Shown one piece after another: positions 30,730 to 39,128 of a DNA stretch of 64,000 nucleotides (positions are counted from its first letter, which is position 1; every line of letters starts with the position of its first letter). Where the stretch lies: contig BEIE01000001.1 in NCBI GenBank assembly GCA_002898255.1, positions 682,001 to 746,000 on the forward strand, given 5' to 3'. The notes beneath the pieces are model-generated. The model was not told the origin of the DNA, did no database searches, and worked only from the letters and a program-made list of their open reading frames with translations. A program made the translations under genes and the position numbers. The DNA is from a bacterium HR28. Lineage in GTDB: Bacteria > Chloroflexota > Chloroflexia > Thermomicrobiales > Thermomicrobiaceae.

Positions 30730-31737
30730 TCACTGATCAGGCAGTGGCGCATAGGCATCGAGTGTTGCCTCGAGTTCCTCACGATTCGCTTGCGCGTTGC
30801 CGAACTTGCCGATGACGATGCTTGCCGCCAGCTGCGCCAGCGCAAGCGCAGCCACCGCGTCGGCTCCGACGGACAAAGCGGCTGCGAGGACAGCAAGTAC
30901 CGTGTCACCCGCTCCGGTGACGTCGAAGACGGCACGGACTGCTGGCGGCGGAAATTCCCAATAGCCGGCTGCAGTGACCAGTGCAGCACCCTCACCACCA
31001 AGAGTGACCACGAGGACACGGCACTGGAGCGCTTGCCAGAGTGCGGTAAGTTCAGTCGCTCGCTCAGCACGCGAGGCAAGCGAGCGACCAAGGAAGCGTT
31101 CCGCCTCGGCACGGTTGCACTTCACGACTGTCGCTCCGCGGAAGGCGTCGAGCCGACCTTGCGAGTCGACGGCTGTGAGTTTCCCACTGGCGAGCGCCGC
31201 AGCGATGACGCGTGGGGTGAGCGCACCACTCTGGTAGTCGGAAAGCACAATAGCGTCCACGCTCGCCGCTCTTTGTCCGATGAGGTCAGCAAGCTGCGCC
31301 TCTAAGTGACCGTCGAGCGGATGACGAACTTGCCGATCGACGCGGACGAGCTGCTGCGGCAGCACGTTGTAGGGGCCGATGGCAACGACGCGCGTCTTCA
31401 CTGTCGTCGGTCGGCTCGGATCAACCAGAATGCCGTTCGTCTCGACACCGCGCTCGGTCAGCAGCTGGCGGAGGAGAGCACCTTCCGGATCGTCACCGAT
31501 GATGCCGAGTTGTTGGACATGTGCGCCGAGCGCGGCGAGGGCAAGACCGGGCGCTGCTCCACCACCGGGACGGTGCTCAATGTTGCGTTCTTCCAGGACG
31601 AGCACCGGTGCTTCCCGCGAGATGCGGACAGGCTCACCGAAGATGTAGCGATCTAGATACAAATCACCGATCACCAGGAATCGCTTCTGCGGAATCGCGT
31701 CCAGGATCCGACGATAGTCGTGCTGTGGCGTCATCAT
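30730..31737 (-). CDS. PfkB-family sugar kinase, HldE/RfaE N-domain-like
   Basis: Ribokinase-fold kinase, 335 aa. It resembles the D-glycero-beta-D-manno-heptose-7-phosphate kinase domain: FLVIGDLYLDRYIFGEPVRIS at the start, GGGAAPGLALAALGA, IVLSDYQSGALTP, and the PfkB signature DVTGAGDTVLAVLAAAL. It has no cytidylyltransferase domain. It shares a compact minus-strand set with a WecG-type glycosyltransferase, pointing to surface-glycan sugar activation. ADP-heptose use in a Chloroflexota member is not proven, so another sugar phosphate is possible. Confidence 0.82.
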   Translation of the reverse strand: MMTPQHDYRRILDAIPQKRFLVIGDLYLDRYIFGEPVRISREAPVLVLEERNIEHRPGGGAAPGLALAALGAHVQQLGIIGDDPEGALLRQLLTERGVETNGILVDPSRPTTVKTRVVAIGPYNVLPQQLVRVDRQVRHPLDGHLEAQLADLIGQRAASVDAIVLSDYQSGALTPRVIAAALASGKLTAVDSQGRLDAFRGATVVKCNRAEAERFLGRSLASRAERATELTALWQALQCRVLVVTLGGEGAALVTAAGYWEFPPPAVRAVFDVTGAGDTVLAVLAAALSVGADAVAALALAQLAASIVIGKFGNAQANREELEATLDAYAPLPDQ

Positions 31738-32285
31738 TGTCGCACCCGGAAGCGCACGAACGGGATCAGCAACGCGAGAGCCACGAACAGGAGATCAGGG
31801 AGTGGCCGTAGCTGAAGAAGTGCCCACAGACGGGCGTCACCGAGATGCATCACGAGTTCGGCCAGATTCAGGCCAGCTCGCCCAAGGAGGAAGAGACGCG
31901 AGAGGATAAGCCCGAGAGCGACGCAGATCATGCCCAGTATTTGCAGGGCGACCCCGCGCTGGGCTCGAGCCGCCCAGGCCATTGCCTCGGCGACGCCGAA
32001 CCCGAGAAGCAAAGCGAGATAGAACTGCCAGGCTGGTACCCGACTCCACAGCCAGCCCACCGTGACAGCGACGAGAAGTCCGGCGAGGAGCGCGCGGAGA
32101 AGGAGCGTCGTCGGCACATCGCTCCAGGCGAGGCCGGAGAGTCCGGCGCAGGACGGGCAGCGAAAGCCAACCGGTGTTTCGACCATGCAGCGTGGGCAGA
32201 TTGGGGTACCGCATTTGCTGCAGCGGAGTCGTGTCGAGATCGTCGGGTGGCGCGGGCACTGCTGCTCGTCGAGCGCGGCGAACAC
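31734..32285 (-). CDS. zinc-ribbon/B-box-like membrane protein
   Basis: 183 aa. The first 50 residues carry Cys/His pairs (CPRHP, CSKCGTPICPRCM, CPSC) that look like a B-box-type zinc finger. Four or five hydrophobic helices follow, and the protein ends in RFRVRQ. GTG 32285 is preferred to the upstream ATG because GAAGGAGGAGCA precedes it and the frame before it lies inside wecG. Its stop overlaps the kinase start (ATGA), so the two are coupled. Rhomboid-like proteins share this zinc-finger-plus-membrane layout, but no GxSx motif is seen. Function unknown. Confidence 0.7.
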   Translation of the reverse strand: MFAALDEQQCPRHPTISTRLRCSKCGTPICPRCMVETPVGFRCPSCAGLSGLAWSDVPTTLLLRALLAGLLVAVTVGWLWSRVPAWQFYLALLLGFGVAEAMAWAARAQRGVALQILGMICVALGLILSRLFLLGRAGLNLAELVMHLGDARLWALLQLRPLPDLLFVALALLIPFVRFRVRQ

Positions 32286-32295
32286 TGCTCCTCCT

Positions 32296-33054
32296 TCAAG
32301 TTGCCGGGCCAAGCCGAACACGGATCGCCTCCAGCGTGGCCAGCGCGGCGAAGTATGGGAGCACCAGCTGGCGACGCCAGCGCCACGGCTGCCGGATCAA
32401 ACGATACAACCACTCGAGCCCGAGACGGCGGATCACCTCTGGGGGGCGTGGAACGACACCAGCCAGGTAGTCGAACGTACCTCCCACGCCGAGCGCGACA
32501 CGCACGCCCGCGAGCGTTAACTCACTCCGATGGCGAGCAATCCAAAGGTCTTGGGCTGGGGCGCCATAGGCGACGCAAAGCACCTGAGGACGGGCTGCCG
32601 CGATCCGTGCGAGCGCATCGGAAGCGTCCTCCGGGCGTGGTGATCCAGCCCAGGTGCCGACGACAGTCGCTCCGAAGCGCTGCTCAAGAACGCATGCGGC
32701 CCGCTCGGCTACTCCCGGAGCCGCACCCAGGAGGAAAAGTCGCAGCCCAGCGGCGGCCAGCGCCTCGACGAGATCGACACCGGTCACACGGCCGCGGAGT
32801 GGTGTCCCACGCAACCTGGCGGCCGCGATCAGGCCGACGCCATCGGCGGTCACCAGCGCTGCGGTCTCGACGACGGCTCGGAAGGCAGCATTGCGGCGCG
32901 CTGCCATGACCATTTCGGGGTTGAGCGTCACGATCTGCTGGAGTGTGTCGGCAGCAGTGCACCAACTTTGGGCCAGGTGGACAGCCTCGGCGAGTGTCAC
33001 ATCGTCGAGGGGGAGCCCAAGAATCCGGATACGGTGTGGTCGTGATGAGGTCAC
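32296..33054 (-). CDS. WecG/TagA/CpsF-family glycosyltransferase
   Basis: GT26 enzyme, 252 aa, transferring an N-acetylmannosamine-type sugar from UDP to a lipid-linked acceptor in cell-surface glycan synthesis. Marks are QIVTLNPEMVMAARRN, TADGVGLIAAARLRG with the catalytic Asp, LFLLGAAPGVAE and a C-terminal GLEWLYRLIRQPWRWRR typical of the family. GTG 33054 follows GCGAGGGTAGCG. It leads the three-gene minus-strand set. Confidence 0.9.
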   Translation of the reverse strand: MTSSRPHRIRILGLPLDDVTLAEAVHLAQSWCTAADTLQQIVTLNPEMVMAARRNAAFRAVVETAALVTADGVGLIAAARLRGTPLRGRVTGVDLVEALAAAGLRLFLLGAAPGVAERAACVLEQRFGATVVGTWAGSPRPEDASDALARIAAARPQVLCVAYGAPAQDLWIARHRSELTLAGVRVALGVGGTFDYLAGVVPRPPEVIRRLGLEWLYRLIRQPWRWRRQLVLPYFAALATLEAIRVRLGPAT

Positions 33055-33157
33055 CGCTACCCTCGCTGGATGGTGTCTCCTGTGGCGTGCCGCATCGCGC
33101 TCCTGTTCCCCAGGAAGGATACCGTTGGCGGGATAGTGCTGATGACCGGTCAATCGC

Positions 33158-33163
33158 TATACT
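33158..33163 (+). promoter_or_regulatory. -10 element of the WYL regulator gene
   Basis: TATACT, 30 bases before the ATG at 33193, with a weak -35. Confidence 0.4.
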
Positions 33164-33192
33164 GTGGGCATCGACCGAAAGGATGGGGGACA

Positions 33193-34230
33193 ATGCCACG
33201 CGGGGCACGGTTAGAACGCCACGGAGAAGGCGATCGGATTGCCCGGCTGGTCGACATGGTGCTCTTACTCGGCCAATACCCGCGTCAGTATAACCGGGCA
33301 GCGTTAGCCGAGCGGTATGGAGTGACAGAACGTCAGGTTACGAAGGATCTCCAGCTCCTCCGTGAGCGCTTAGAACTCGCAATTGAGCGTGATCCCAGCG
33401 GTCAGGGCTATTATCTGGCATCGGTGCCGCGACTCCCTTCACTCCAGCTTGACCTGGCGCAGGCACTCGCGTTGCTGTTGGCCGCAGAGGCAGGGCACTT
33501 TGTCCCTGGCGTCTCTGGGCAGGAGCTCAACGCGGCACTCGCCCGGTTGCGTGCGATCCTGCCGGATCGGTTCCGTGAGCTCCTGGAGAAGACGGCGCGC
33601 GTGCGTCGACCGAGCAAGACTGACGAGCGTCGAGCGACTCGTCTGCGAGAGCTCCTTGAGGCGATGGCACTCTGCCACACGGTCGAGATCAGCTACCGCA
33701 CTGCGTCCCGTGGTGGTGAGCGGGTGGAGCGACGGTTCGATCCGTACTGTGTCGTCCCCTTTGGGCGATCGTGGTACGTCATCGGTTGGTGTCATCTCCG
33801 CCGTGCCATTCGCACGTTGAAGGTCGATCGGATTGAGAAGCTTTGGAATACGCGAGTTCCGTTTCAGATTCGCCCCGAGTTCTCACTCCAAGACTTCCTG
33901 GCGGCGAGTTGGGGAATGTTCGAGGCACGCGACGTTCCGGCCGAAGAAGTCGAACTCGAGTTCTCGGAGACGGCAGCACCGTGGGTTGCCGAGGAAGAGT
34001 GGCACCCGACGCAGCAGATCGAGCAGCTTCCCGATGGACGCGTACGCTTCCGTGTTCGTCTGCCAATCACACCCGACTTCGTTCGCTGGGTGCTGTACTA
34101 TGGCGTCGAGGTCACGGTGATCCGTCCAGAATCGCTCCGTGAGCAGATCCTTGCGCACGCGCGCGGTATCCTGCGGAAGTACGGCGTGCGTGAGGCTGCG
34201 CAACCAGGAGTGGCGGAGGTAGGACGGTGA
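33193..34230 (+). CDS. WYL-domain transcriptional regulator
   Basis: 345 aa. An N-terminal DeoR-type winged helix (RIARLVDMVLLLGQYPRQYN, RYGVTERQVTKDLQLLRERL) is followed by the WYL domain with FDPYCVVPFGRSWYVIGWCHLR. A C-terminal WCX extension ends in the YGVEVTVIRPESLREQI segment. WYL proteins sense nucleic-acid-like or nucleotide ligands and often control DNA-damage or defence genes. None is adjacent here. Start chosen at MPRGARLERH behind GGATGGGGGACA. Confidence 0.88.
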   Translation: MPRGARLERHGEGDRIARLVDMVLLLGQYPRQYNRAALAERYGVTERQVTKDLQLLRERLELAIERDPSGQGYYLASVPRLPSLQLDLAQALALLLAAEAGHFVPGVSGQELNAALARLRAILPDRFRELLEKTARVRRPSKTDERRATRLRELLEAMALCHTVEISYRTASRGGERVERRFDPYCVVPFGRSWYVIGWCHLRRAIRTLKVDRIEKLWNTRVPFQIRPEFSLQDFLAASWGMFEARDVPAEEVELEFSETAAPWVAEEEWHPTQQIEQLPDGRVRFRVRLPITPDFVRWVLYYGVEVTVIRPESLREQILAHARGILRKYGVREAAQPGVAEVGR

Positions 34231-34236
34231 TGTTAT

Positions 34237-34440
34237 TCAGTCCGCTGCACGGAGTTCGTCGCAGCACTCGCGCGTGATTCGGTTCGGACAGTCGTCACCT
34301 GCCTCCGCTGGCCGGCTTTCCTTCGCCTTGCCCTTGCACTGGCGTTCGTCTTGTCGCTCCTCCGGTACGCTAGAGGAGCGAGAGCGCCGCGTCACGAACA
34401 CACGGTGAGCGGGATACGAGCGTTTCCTTCGGCGTCGCAT
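34237..34440 (-). CDS. small basic, cysteine-containing protein
   Basis: 67 aa. The N-terminus MRRRRKRSYPAHRVFVTRRS is strongly basic, followed by an acidic/polar middle and a C-terminal set of four cysteines (ERQCKGKAKES, DDCPNRITRECC). The ribosome site GGAGGAACCAAG is excellent and spacing is ideal, which is the main argument for reality. It is the last gene of the DUF4352-like operon. No family recognised. Confidence 0.5.
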   Translation of the reverse strand: MRRRRKRSYPAHRVFVTRRSRSSSVPEERQDERQCKGKAKESRPAEAGDDCPNRITRECCDELRAAD

Positions 34441-34482
34441 CTTGGTTCCTCCATTCCCGGATTCCTCGTTGAGCATTCCATG

Positions 34483-34830
34483 TCACGTCGTGATGAGAGT
34501 TCGGCCACTCCGTCTCCCGAGAGCGGCAGTCAGTGCGCCTAACCCAAAGAGCGCGGCAGAAGGGATCCAGAAGAGCCAAATTGCCAACAGACCGCCAAGA
34601 CCGGCGATGAGCTGGAGTACGGCACTGACACCTGGACGGCTGAGTGCAAGCGCACCCCCGACAGTTCCAAGCGCAGCCAGAACGACGGCTGCCAGTCCTC
34701 CACCGACCACGAGGCCAGCTCCCTCGGCGGCAAACGCAGCAGCTAAGCCCCCGACACCCAGCGCGAGGAAGGCTGCGACGAGTCCGACGAGACCACCGAG
34801 AACCCCGAAAACGAGCGCAGCAATCCGCAT
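34483..34830 (-). CDS. Gly/Ala-rich polytopic membrane protein
   Basis: 115 aa with three or four hydrophobic segments rich in Gly, Ala, Leu and Val (LGGLVGLVAAFLALGVGG, LQLIAGLGGLLAIWLFWI) and a basic C-terminus GRRSGRTLITT. ATG 34830 follows GGAGGAAACGAG. It may belong to the small DUF4064-like membrane proteins, but I could not confirm this. It lies between the DUF4352-like gene and the small basic gene on the same strand. Confidence 0.65.
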   Translation of the reverse strand: MRIAALVFGVLGGLVGLVAAFLALGVGGLAAAFAAEGAGLVVGGGLAAVVLAALGTVGGALALSRPGVSAVLQLIAGLGGLLAIWLFWIPSAALFGLGALTAALGRRSGRTLITT

Positions 34831-34848
34831 CTCGTTTCCTCCATATCT

Positions 34849-34874
34849 GGGGGTGGGAGTCGACTCCCACCCCC
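34849..34874. terminator. 26-base perfect palindrome after the DUF4352-like gene
   Basis: A 13+13 perfect palindrome of G-runs and C-runs around GTCGAC, directly after the stop at 34886 (minus). It can form a stem in either strand's transcript but has no T-run. It may dampen rather than stop readthrough to the next gene. Confidence 0.45.
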
Positions 34875-34885
34875 CACAAACGTCG

Positions 34886-36088
34886 TCACTGCGCGTCGAA
34901 GTACAGTTCGGCACTCGTTATCGGGTTCGGGTCGAACTTCAGGAAGAGCGGCTGAGCACTCTGCGGGATCTGGAAGACCACGATGCCTTGCATCTTGCCA
35001 CCGGGGCCGACCTCCCCGCTCAGGAGTTCTCCCTCAGTGAAGCCAGTCACCATGATCTCCGGCTCGTAGTCGAACCCGTCTTGTGTCCGGAGTGCCCACT
35101 GCGTCGGTATGAGCGTGATCGAGCTCGTTCCCGCGTTCTCGAACTGCACCTGGACGAGCCAGAACTTGTGCCCCTCCTTTGGCTGGACGAACATATTGCT
35201 GGATGTGGCACCGTCGACGATGGCCATAACTGTGACACGGTACACCTGCTTCCCGTCGGCGATAGCGCCGCTCTGACCAACGACGAGCGGGACGTGCCGA
35301 TCGTTCTTACTCGTGCCCCAGCTCTTGCCGGCCTGATCGCCTGGAGTACCCTCTGGTGCCGCGGCGGCTGGCTGGCTAGCGGCTCCAGACTGGACGAGTT
35401 CCAGCGCGTTCGGCGCATCGAAATAGAGCTCGGCCGAGGTAATTGGGTTCGGGTCAAACTTGAGGAAAAGCGGCTGCTGATCCGTGGGGAGCTCGAAGAC
35501 GACAATACCGCGTGCCTTCCCGCCTGGGCTGATTTCCTGGGAGAGGGCTTCTCCCTCAGTGAAACCAACCGGCGCGAAAACCGGTTCATAGTCGAAACCA
35601 GCTACCGTGCGGAGTTGGAAGTTAGTCGCTGAGATGAGATGGGAGCGCGTTCCGGCATTCTCGACGACAATCGAGAACAAGAGGTACCGGTTCCCCTCCT
35701 TTGGTTGCTGAAACTGATTGGTGGAGGCCGCACCATCGACGATCTTTTCGAGGGTAAGACGATACACCTCCTTCCCATCGGTGAGCTCAGCCGTCTGGCC
35801 TTCAACCAGCGTCGCGTGGACATCTTCCTTGCTTGTACCCCAGGGCAGCGTCGGCGTTGCTTGTGGTGCAGCGGTCGGCTCCTGAGTGGCTTGCGGTGGA
35901 GTAGTCGCTGTCGGCTCGTGCGGTTGCGGCGTTGCAGAACCAACCGCCGGTGCTGCTGTCGTAGCACCGGCCACCTGCGTTGGGGTGGGCTTCTCACTCC
36001 CACCGCCTTGGGTCAGGACCGCAAGCAGGATGCAGACAGCAAGGAGACCACCGGCTCCGATTAAGAGTACCTTCATGAAGCGTCGCAT
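34886..36088 (-). CDS. secreted/anchored protein with two tandem DUF4352-like domains
   Basis: 400 aa. A signal-anchor helix (VLLIGAGGLLAVCILLAVL) is followed by a Pro/Thr-rich linker to about residue 80. Two homologous immunoglobulin-like domains follow (about 85-225 and 265-400). Both carry WGTSK, a VYR(L/V)T strand, GFDYEP, GFTEGE, and end with LFLKFDPNPITSAELYFDA. DUF4352 domains (telokin-like) occur in extracytoplasmic lipoproteins, and binding partners are unknown. ATG 36088 follows GAGGAGG by 8 bases. It heads a three-gene minus-strand operon. Confidence 0.8.
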   Translation of the reverse strand: MRRFMKVLLIGAGGLLAVCILLAVLTQGGGSEKPTPTQVAGATTAAPAVGSATPQPHEPTATTPPQATQEPTAAPQATPTLPWGTSKEDVHATLVEGQTAELTDGKEVYRLTLEKIVDGAASTNQFQQPKEGNRYLLFSIVVENAGTRSHLISATNFQLRTVAGFDYEPVFAPVGFTEGEALSQEISPGGKARGIVVFELPTDQQPLFLKFDPNPITSAELYFDAPNALELVQSGAASQPAAAAPEGTPGDQAGKSWGTSKNDRHVPLVVGQSGAIADGKQVYRVTVMAIVDGATSSNMFVQPKEGHKFWLVQVQFENAGTSSITLIPTQWALRTQDGFDYEPEIMVTGFTEGELLSGEVGPGGKMQGIVVFQIPQSAQPLFLKFDPNPITSAELYFDAQ

Positions 36089-36399
36089 GACACACACCTC
36101 CTCGATCTTGAGTCAGACTCGAAGGGCCCTTCGTGTTCCAGTGTGGGCACCGGACGGGAATAGAGCGGTTCCCGTGGTCTCGGCCTTTCGTGACGAGTTG
36201 GCACGGCGGCTATGACACATAGTGTCCGCTGCAGCGGGGCCCCTTTTCCCGTCTCGTCATGCCTGACGAACAAGTTGGCTAGGTCCCGTGGGGTCTCGAC
36301 TGGTCCAGCCGGCGCCCAGGCTAGCGCCCGGGGTGGTGCGGTACCGTTTGGCGAGGACAAGCGACGTGCGGTTCGTCCACTACCCTGCAGGGGACAAAG

Positions 36400-36420
36400 A
36401 GGCGCCTCTTCGGGGCGCCT
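36400..36420. terminator. GC-rich hairpin between divergent genes
   Basis: AGGCGCC and GGCGCCT, 7-bp stem, 7-base loop. No T-run on the plus strand. On the minus strand CTCTTTG follows. No obvious gene ends here, so its purpose is unclear. Confidence 0.35.
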
Positions 36421-36533
36421 GATCCCTTGATGTTTCGATCTCCGTTTCAGGGAGGAGGGCAGCAATCCGTTCTTCTCGACGGTGATGATATTCCGTACTA
36501 AACTGTGACGAACCGGTTGGAGGTGAACCAGCG

Positions 36534-36539
36534 TATACT
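36534..36539 (+). promoter_or_regulatory. -10 element of the MFS gene
   Basis: TATACT in the context GCGTATACTCGG, 30 bases before the GTG start at 36564. The -35 is not clear. Confidence 0.4.
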
Positions 36540-36563
36540 CGGCCGGATCGGAGAGGGGGGATC

Positions 36564-37814
36564 GTGGGCGATAGCGAGAAGGCGGTCGCGCCGACGCCGG
36601 CCCGCGTAGAGACCGGGGCGCTTCCAACATGGGAGCTGACTGCGCTACTAGGCCTGATGATGGCCATGAGCGCCTTCGCGATCGACATTATGCTCCCTGC
36701 TCTGCGGGAGTTGGCGGATGCCTTCCAGGTGAGCGAGACCCGGGCACAGTTGGTGGTGAACATGTACTTCCTCGGCTTTGCAGCCGGGCAGCTCATCTTC
36801 GGCCCGCTCAGCGACCAAATCGGCCGGCGTCGCCCTTTGCTTGTCGCGACCGCGGGGTATGGCATCGCGGTGCTTCTTATGCTGTTCGCACCAAGCTTCA
36901 GTCTTCTGCTCGCTTTACGTTTCGTTCAGGGTTCCTTTGCTTCTGGTCTTCGTGCGACGGGGACTGCACTGGTACGAGATTCGTTTCGGGGCGAAGCGAT
37001 GGCGCGGATCCTCTCCTTTGCCTTCATGGTCTTGCTGGCAGCGCCACTCTTCGCCCCATCGATCGGCGTCGCACTCCTCCGTTGGGGATGGCGTGCCCAC
37101 TTCGCCTTCATGGCGGGGCTGGCAGTCGTTGTCTTTGTCTGGTTACTGGCTCGCGTCCCGGAGACGTTACCGCCAGAACGGCGGGCGGTGCAGAGTCCAG
37201 CGCATCTCTGGGAAGCGGCAAAAGCGTTCTGGGCCGTCAAACCAAGCCTCGCCTTTATGCTGGTGCTCGGGGCGAGCTACGGTGTGTTGCAAGCGTATCT
37301 CGCAAGCGCAGCGCAGCTTGTGAAAGGTCACTTTGGTCTTTCGAATGAGGCCTTCGCGATCGCTTTTGCAGGTGGCGGGCTGGCACAAGTGGTGGGAACG
37401 ATCATCAACGGGATGCTCATCACTCGGCTCGGTTTGCGGCGAGTGTTGCCAGCGGCGCTTCTCATCCTCGCTTTGGCTACGACCTATTTGGTCGCGGTGA
37501 GTTCACTGTCAGAGCCCTTCGTCGTCTTCTGGCTAGGGGTTCTCCTCATGTTCTTCGCGATCGCGCTTATTTTCCCCAATGCGAACAGCGCAGCGCTGGA
37601 GCCGCTTGGGCGCATCGCTGGATTCGCAAGCAGCTTGGTCGGTTTCGGCAGCACTGCCCTCGCCAGCATCATCGGCACGACAATTGGCCAAATGAGTGCT
37701 GGCGATCCGCTTCGCTTTGCCCTCGGCCTGTGGATAGCGAGCCTGGCCAATCTCCTTGTGCTGGCGTGGGTATGGCGACTGGGCTGGACGCGTCTACGCA
37801 GAGCGTCAGACTAG
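36564..37814 (+). CDS. MFS multidrug efflux transporter, Bcr/CflA type
   Basis: 416 aa with 12 predicted membrane helices. The motif-A loop after helix 2 reads GPLSDQIGRRRPLLVA. The first helix region ELTALLGLMMAMSAFAIDIMLPAL, with its conserved Asp-Pro-like turn, and the DHA1 Bcr/CflA motif YFLGFAAGQLIFGP are typical. GTG 36564 follows GAGAGGGGGGATC. It probably exports drugs or amino-acid-like compounds. The substrate is unknown. Confidence 0.9.
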   Translation: MGDSEKAVAPTPARVETGALPTWELTALLGLMMAMSAFAIDIMLPALRELADAFQVSETRAQLVVNMYFLGFAAGQLIFGPLSDQIGRRRPLLVATAGYGIAVLLMLFAPSFSLLLALRFVQGSFASGLRATGTALVRDSFRGEAMARILSFAFMVLLAAPLFAPSIGVALLRWGWRAHFAFMAGLAVVVFVWLLARVPETLPPERRAVQSPAHLWEAAKAFWAVKPSLAFMLVLGASYGVLQAYLASAAQLVKGHFGLSNEAFAIAFAGGGLAQVVGTIINGMLITRLGLRRVLPAALLILALATTYLVAVSSLSEPFVVFWLGVLLMFFAIALIFPNANSAALEPLGRIAGFASSLVGFGSTALASIIGTTIGQMSAGDPLRFALGLWIASLANLLVLAWVWRLGWTRLRRASD

Positions 37815-38058
37815 ACCGTGACCTAACATCTTCTCAATCACGAACGTTGGTGACATCGGCACGGCTAGGACAGTGCGTGCGCTGTTCCCGTTCAAGCCAG
37901 TAAGAGGTTGTCACGTGGGATTCGGCTGAGCGGCGTCCCAAGCGCTGATCGCACGTTGTCGGTGACGACCGTGCAAGAGTAGCAGACGGGTGCAGGATGG
38001 TCAGCAGGCCGGACTGCAAGGCGGTGCTTGACCTTTTCCGACCCGGCTTCTCGTCCCC

Positions 38059-39093
38059 TCACGCGGGAGGAGCGACAAGAGTGAGGATAGAGTCCACACG
38101 CACCGGTAGTTCTTGCCAGGTGTGACCAAGTTCAATGCCGCGCCAAAGGCTACCATTGCGGAAACCGGCATACACGACCTGCGGTTCGCTCATCGGAACG
38201 ACGAGGGCATAGGGCATCGAAGGGAGCGGGTCGGGATATCCCGCGATCGGTTCCCACGGGTTTGTACCCTGGCGCCGGTAGATCCGTGCCTGTGCTGTCC
38301 CTTCACGGTTGGGCATTGCCCCTCGGTGAGGTCCAGGACCATGCGCTTCTCGCGGTCCTGGTGCTGCGGAGACAAACCAAGTCGTTGGATCGTCCGGCGG
38401 ACTCGCCACGGCCCAGACATATCGATGATCGAGCCCCTCGTCCACCGCTTGCCAACTATTCCCCGCATCCTCGCTCCGTGCCACACCACCGCCGGCTGCC
38501 TCGAAGACAAGTTCCGGCATGGCGGGATGGAGGAGAAGTGCATGGCAGTCGAGGTAGCAGCCTGGGCGCTGGTCAGCCCACGTCATGCCGCCATCGGTAC
38601 TGCGCAGGACGCCACCGAACTCGATCCCGACCAGAACCAAACCAGGATCGTGTGGAGAAAGGGCGATCGCGCGGACGTGTGAGGTCCAGGGGCGTGGTGG
38701 GAATGACCAGGTCGGTGCGCTGGGGAGTTGCCGCAGCGCGCTCGCCTCATGCCAATGTCGCCCACCGTCTTCGCTCCAGTAGAGTGCGCTTGGCTCGCAT
38801 CCAGCGAACAGTACTCCGTGTCCAGCGACGCGCCACGCTGGACTGATCGCGACCGAGAGGACGCGGGTCGCGGGGAGCCGTTCTGCCCGCCTCCAGCTGC
38901 GACCACCGTCCTCGGAGAGGAAAACCCCTTCATCGAACGTACCGACGGCGAGGTGATGACCGTCCCCGGGATCAACGGCCAGACACTGCGCTCCGACCCC
39001 GCGCAAGAGCGGTTCGACGGTCCACCCACGCGTCGTTTCCCGGAGGAGAACCACGTCATCGCCCGTTGTCGCGTAGAGCGTTGTCAGAGCCAT
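38059..39093 (-). CDS. BNR/Asp-box repeat beta-propeller protein
   Basis: 344 aa without a signal peptide. It has repeated Asp-box motifs SEDGGRSW, SEDGGRHW, STDGGMTW and SEDAGNSW, the loops of sialidase/photosystem-stability-type propellers. The start MALTTLYATTGDDVVLLRE at ATG 39093 has GAGGAGGACATCT before it. The open frame upstream overlaps the glycosyltransferase and is not used. It is in an operon with a GT2 glycosyltransferase 35 bases upstream. No catalytic sialidase residues could be placed, so a binding or scaffold role is likelier. Confidence 0.78.
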   Translation of the reverse strand: MALTTLYATTGDDVVLLRETTRGWTVEPLLRGVGAQCLAVDPGDGHHLAVGTFDEGVFLSEDGGRSWRRAERLPATRVLSVAISPAWRVAGHGVLFAGCEPSALYWSEDGGRHWHEASALRQLPSAPTWSFPPRPWTSHVRAIALSPHDPGLVLVGIEFGGVLRSTDGGMTWADQRPGCYLDCHALLLHPAMPELVFEAAGGGVARSEDAGNSWQAVDEGLDHRYVWAVASPPDDPTTWFVSAAPGPREAHGPGPHRGAMPNREGTAQARIYRRQGTNPWEPIAGYPDPLPSMPYALVVPMSEPQVVYAGFRNGSLWRGIELGHTWQELPVRVDSILTLVAPPA

Positions 39094-39128
39094 AGATGTC
39101 CTCCTCGTCTTCGATCGACGCGATGGAA

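Larger units (their letters stand above)
36089..36563. other. divergent regulatory gap with clustered palindromes
   Basis: No gene seen in 475 bases. It holds several close palindromes: GAAGGGCCCTTC near 36120, GACACATAGTGTC (36214-36226), CCGCTGCAGCGG (36226-36237), GGGGCCCC (36236-36243) and the stem at 36400-36420. A TATACT -10 lies at 36534-36539. Confidence 0.45.
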
